Source of the DNA: CAYOOT01 sp964405665
GTDB taxonomy: Bacteria > Bdellovibrionota_C > UBA2361 > SZUA-149 > CAZDWZ01
Direction of reading: 5' to 3'
DNA: 64,000 nucleotides
NCBI GenBank assembly: GCA_964405665.1
Contig: CAYOOT010000003.1
Location: forward strand, 19,039 to 83,038
Below the pieces are notes generated by a model, which saw only the letters and a list, made by a program, of their open reading frames with translations, made no database searches and was not told where the DNA came from. Shown in pieces: positions 61,601-64,000 of this stretch (within the stretch, counting starts at the first letter, position 1; every line of letters starts with the position of its first letter). The position numbers were made by a program, and so were the translations under genes.

Positions 61601-64000
61601 AAACAATTTCAAGATGCAGCAAAAAAACGTTTTGATTATTATCAGGAAAGCTGGGAAGTAGGAAATTATTGGACGGGAAATAATATTGAAATGAAAAAGG
61701 ACTTTGCTTTATTTCAAGATTTCATTCAATCAACCGACAAAGCCAAATTAATTCCCGGAACTGCAGAATGGCGAAAAATGGAAGCGCTATATCAAAATTT
61801 TCTAGTTTCTGCAGGACAGTGTCGAGAAAACAATGAAATATTTACCGACCGTTGTGCCACGGCTGCAACAATAGTGGTTGCCGTTGGAACTTCTTGGGCA
61901 ACGATGGGCCAATCGATGTGGTTAATTGCTCTTGTTTCCGGAAGCTCTGCTTTTACTGCAAATTCTCTAACGCACATGATGTTAGACAAAGATACTTATA
62001 CAGCCGAAGAAATGTTTGAACATTTAGCCCTGGCCGGAGTAGAAGGAATTTCTCTGGGAGCAGGCACTAAAGTGGGGCTTTTCTTTGCTAAAAAATTATT
62101 ACTTAAAAAAGCTTTTTTCCTTGTTGCAGAAAAAGGAGCGATGCAGCTTAGTGGAAAAGGAATGTCTAGTTTGTTGACCCAAGCAAGTCTTAAAACAAGT
62201 CTTCAATTTTCTGAGCAAGGCGCAATTCGCGCAACAAAAGAATTAATGGAGGATGCGGCAATCAAGCAATTGGTAAAAAATGGCTTGGTCAAAGAACTAG
62301 TAGAAAATGAGGCAATACAACTAACCACCAAAGGTTTGGATCGCCTAGCCAATTCAACTTATGCCTTATCACTGGTAAATAATGTTACTCAAAGTGCCTC
62401 CGGTGAATTTTTAGCCGGTAATATCCAGGGGGGACGATTATTATTTACTGATACTAAGACTCCAGCTGAAATATTAGAAGAAATGCTTAAGGGTGGTTTG
62501 CAGCGAGCCACTATCGGAACATTAGCCTCGTTTGGTTTTACCTCAGTATTTCATGGTCTGGGATCAGCCAAAGGAAAATTGTTCTCTAATAAAACTGGTT
62601 CAGCTCACTTGGATGCACCGGCTACTGCTAATATTAGAGCAAATACACCTTATGAAGAAGTTTCACCATTTGAATTAAGAAGAATGTATCGAGATGCGAC
62701 CGGTAAGAATCCTAAGGGAGAAATTCGTGGTTGGTATGATGAAGCAAAAGATCGTATTTATGTTAATAAAGATTTAAGCAAAGCTGAACAGAAGGCCGCA
62801 GTAGCTCATGAGTTAAGACATAAATGGGGCAAATTTTCTAATGGTAATAGAACGGATGATGAAATTATTAATGTCACAGAACATGTCGAAGTAAGAGCTC
62901 AATTTCAAGAAGAGATGGCTCTTCGCCAGCAAGGACAGAGAAGAGTATTTCGTCGTGACGGCAGCTCTACTACAGAGCAAATCCCTCAGAGCGAACTCGG
63001 CAAAAAGCTTAGTGTTCAAGAGCGAAGAGCTATTTACGATAATATCGTAGAGCATGTTCGGATAAATTATCCTAGAGATTTTTTAGCTGCTTCCCGAGCA
63101 AATAGAGTTGCCGCCGCCTTAGTGCAAGATCAGCGAGGTTCCGTGGCAAGAAGTCTTAATGCCTTAGGTTTTACTGCAAGTGATCCCATACCCACGGCTG
63201 AGGGACTTTTTAATATGTTTACTCACCTAATAAGAACCTGCGATGGTAATCCGGAACAGGTAGCAATTTTGCGCTCTCATTATAATAAAATTATTCAATC
63301 AGGGGTTTTAAATTCTTCTTTACCAGGCAATATAATAGGACATTTAAATCAAATTGGAATTACGGACCTGACTAAAATTACTTCAAAAAGCATTGAAACT
63401 GCAGCTAAACGAGCTACAAAAGCTGAAGCTAGAAATATTTTAACTGAGTTAAATAAGCATCGCGGTGTTGTTGGAAGAACTTGGAATAAGATAAGTTTTT
63501 ATTTTAGAAATCCTGATTCATTTCTTAATGAGGTGAATTCAAACTTTAAAAAAGTTGCTGATATTCAAGCAAAAATTAGCACTGCAAGAACTAGAATTAA
63601 CGATCTTGATTCTTTATCAAAAAATCCTGCAAGAATGGCCAATTATACAGATGTCCATACTTTATTGCCCAATCTCACTCAAGTGGAATTTAATAAGCTT
63701 TCTCCCCAAGCCCGATTAAGCCTTGTCTTGAAAACAAAAAAACAAATTGCTTTAGAATTGAATGTCGAATTAAAAGCGGAAAAGAGTTGGTATACAACAA
63801 AATATCCTTCGAGATTCATTAACTATTGGTTTAGAAAACCAGAAGCAATTGTTGATAGATTGAAAAAATCCCATGATAAAAATATTTATCTAAAAGTTAA
63901 TGCGACAACTTTTAACAATGTTATTGCCAATATTAGTCAAATTCACTTATCCTTAAATGAAATCAGAAGTAGAATTGTTGCTTGCTGTACTTCTAAATCA
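58634..64000 (+). CDS. Giant annexin-repeat and zincin protein (3' end outside the window)
   Basis: The frame is open without a stop from ATG 58634 to the window end, at least 1,789 codons. Residues about 30-170 are coiled-coil-like. Residues 182-223 form an annexin-like repeat: GLGTNQDLLDAAIKKLS with T185 and acidic Asp223 at +38, as in the type II calcium loop GxGT-38-D/E. Further copies follow: degenerate (WGNGELLNIAKGLSESDFD, about 520-560), clear (GWGTDEDIIKEHF, 811-823), and degenerate (WWNGTNSAVVKNI). A hydrophobic segment (VVAVGTSWATMGQSMWLIAL, about 1075-1100) follows. Residues 1390-1420 hold a zincin motif AHELRHKWG (His1392, Glu1393, His1396) with Glu1419 in EVRAQ. No signal peptide and no clear Shine-Dalgarno is seen. 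It could be a secreted effector or adhesin; that is inference. Confidence 0.75.
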   Translation, partial: MGSENLQIRNASVTQTAAEASAGVGTVTSLIHQQAKEFAEQRATLIHRKFPETSEELKSCNEDIQRIRKKIESRTNSRDLLENLDQTVKYYEDTKRLQLASADVWNLSRDIQEARGINGLGDASKAIKRYQDYVSSLSDLFKRNPSFRNVLEEHSQKAQEEVKFSMEKGFKVAQEIKLSIEGLGTNQDLLDAAIKKLSPHELKYMRAAFKQTVGDLTEWIKGDFWFASDAAKYLNAVDITGSHDNYKPPAKVVDTKNFSRVRFLEKNTADILSENQTGSIANNILSSDNLPQLLNSLIKLQTLPENQQKEVLKFLQSETAGNFISYLRRHNKIEISQNTAEFLNKLSLNTPQSLKSNWSSFLDHQVKEFATGIGKEEAQLNPDRERINLLNKQLQQIVDLSKQFGESIDIKQLEKKKLQFVLITQAEEIKSFVTGKFKNPELYQLSKHLDTANQQALIKRTQAEVAAYVESKKSFIKLFPELNKEIKEAEQVGAREGAAIAQKIYSGIQGFKKLCDHWEWGNGELLNIAKGLSESDFDLVKLYWRRQYGTEFLEDLQTEIGNTADYKIVVCRSQGKVAEALAIETLQNIGDPDYLEKQILPLLNPQNIAAFDREFSKLAPKLTVSHRNGGRTVSKDFTTAVNLKIGEHKNKRLIIALYNQAHAKEDTFVKLRAEVDKAIFFRHFENSQGEDCAKFLNQMASNGSQGYELIYRNDPKKLLEKLKLDGVNEKGYVDTTRLDAFIAACGGEKRLNLILDQEKAKVDLTANLNDAQVEWCRSMIVSDKEGKRNSNKFQEHIVALRYAGYDKYTFGWGTDEDIIKEHFVLSDRISANISSKEQKEFFINNQRAYNKKFFELSEFSAEAQAIIKGELDEWDQKLTSDRRLNGELSECGQVCEALGRPYWWNGTNSAVVKNIVRHKNSQQLSEFDHNLQKYLSEMGYQSLVQSYVADNDKSTDGKSAAPLLKGWLMEEGEEKVETELLLAGRPETLKQFQDAAKKRFDYYQESWEVGNYWTGNNIEMKKDFALFQDFIQSTDKAKLIPGTAEWRKMEALYQNFLVSAGQCRENNEIFTDRCATAATIVVAVGTSWATMGQSMWLIALVSGSSAFTANSLTHMMLDKDTYTAEEMFEHLALAGVEGISLGAGTKVGLFFAKKLLLKKAFFLVAEKGAMQLSGKGMSSLLTQASLKTSLQFSEQGAIRATKELMEDAAIKQLVKNGLVKELVENEAIQLTTKGLDRLANSTYALSLVNNVTQSASGEFLAGNIQGGRLLFTDTKTPAEILEEMLKGGLQRATIGTLASFGFTSVFHGLGSAKGKLFSNKTGSAHLDAPATANIRANTPYEEVSPFELRRMYRDATGKNPKGEIRGWYDEAKDRIYVNKDLSKAEQKAAVAHELRHKWGKFSNGNRTDDEIINVTEHVEVRAQFQEEMALRQQGQRRVFRRDGSSTTEQIPQSELGKKLSVQERRAIYDNIVEHVRINYPRDFLAASRANRVAAALVQDQRGSVARSLNALGFTASDPIPTAEGLFNMFTHLIRTCDGNPEQVAILRSHYNKIIQSGVLNSSLPGNIIGHLNQIGITDLTKITSKSIETAAKRATKAEARNILTELNKHRGVVGRTWNKISFYFRNPDSFLNEVNSNFKKVADIQAKISTARTRINDLDSLSKNPARMANYTDVHTLLPNLTQVEFNKLSPQARLSLVLKTKKQIALELNVELKAEKSWYTTKYPSRFINYWFRKPEAIVDRLKKSHDKNIYLKVNATTFNNVIANISQIHLSLNEIRSRIVACCTSKS

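Noticed and set aside
61380..63055. Three minus-strand frames of 65-80 codons inside the giant gene
   Set aside because: They lie opposite the uninterrupted annexin/zincin frame, have no recognisable motifs or ribosome-binding sites, and are shadows.

Overview
The window is an A+T-rich chromosomal segment of a Gram-negative bacterium. The evidence for this is a tig-clpP-clpX-lon block, an AhcY C-terminus, PhhB, a MopE-type metal-binding motif, a periplasmic TraF-like thioredoxin and several signal peptides. Many short palindromic repeats sit between genes. Together this suits a proteobacterial, perhaps 'deltaproteobacterial' or Bdellovibrio-like, lineage; no marker here fixes the phylum. Most intergenic gaps are short and genes run in small operons.

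Layout. 1-5,130: 3' end of ahcY, dprA, tRNA-His, a GIY-YIG protein, a DUF347 membrane protein, an ion-channel-like protein without a normal K+ filter, a haem-binding-domain protein and a DUF2892 protein. 5,130-5,660: no gene, but two related terminator-ended units that look like tandem small RNAs. 5,659-13,783: a histidine kinase, a DUF4383 protein, tRNA-Leu and the proteostasis block tig, clpP, clpX, lon. 13,954-20,420: an HD-domain hydrolase with a RibBA-like protein that has lost catalytic residues, a hypothetical gene, a secreted beta-helix protein, a glycosyltransferase and phhB. 20,498-27,221: polA, an ECF sigma factor with its anti-sigma factor, a hypothetical gene, rplM-rpsI and dedA. 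27,269-33,165 (minus strand): nadD, a transglutaminase membrane protein, a TPR lipoprotein or secreted protein and a MoxR ATPase in one operon. 33,238-37,547: a DCC-family protein, a hypothetical protein, a methyltransferase and a TPR-type protein.

37,963-54,931 is the unusual part. It is one plus-strand run of a TraF-like periplasmic thioredoxin, a cysteine-rich exported protein, and five consecutive paralogous polytopic membrane proteins (720-1019 residues each) that resemble the membrane half of F-type conjugation protein TraG. No relaxase, coupling protein, VirB4/TraC ATPase or pilin gene is seen beside them. A convergent minus-strand operon follows, with an apparently intact NodB-type polysaccharide deacetylase, a tandem copy that has lost its metal ligands, and a paralogue of the TPR-type protein that lies just upstream of the cluster. 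Divergent from that operon, an open frame of at least 1,789 codons runs off the window end. It carries annexin-like repeats with GxGT calcium-loop motifs and, further on, an HExxH zincin motif.

My reading, as inference: the five TraG-like proteins with the TraF-like and cysteine-rich partners form an envelope-spanning export or contact apparatus. The giant annexin/zincin protein is a candidate substrate or partner, and the flanking TPR and deacetylase genes a candidate accessory set. Between genes there is a family of palindromic elements, two of which share arms but carry an inverted 24-bp core.
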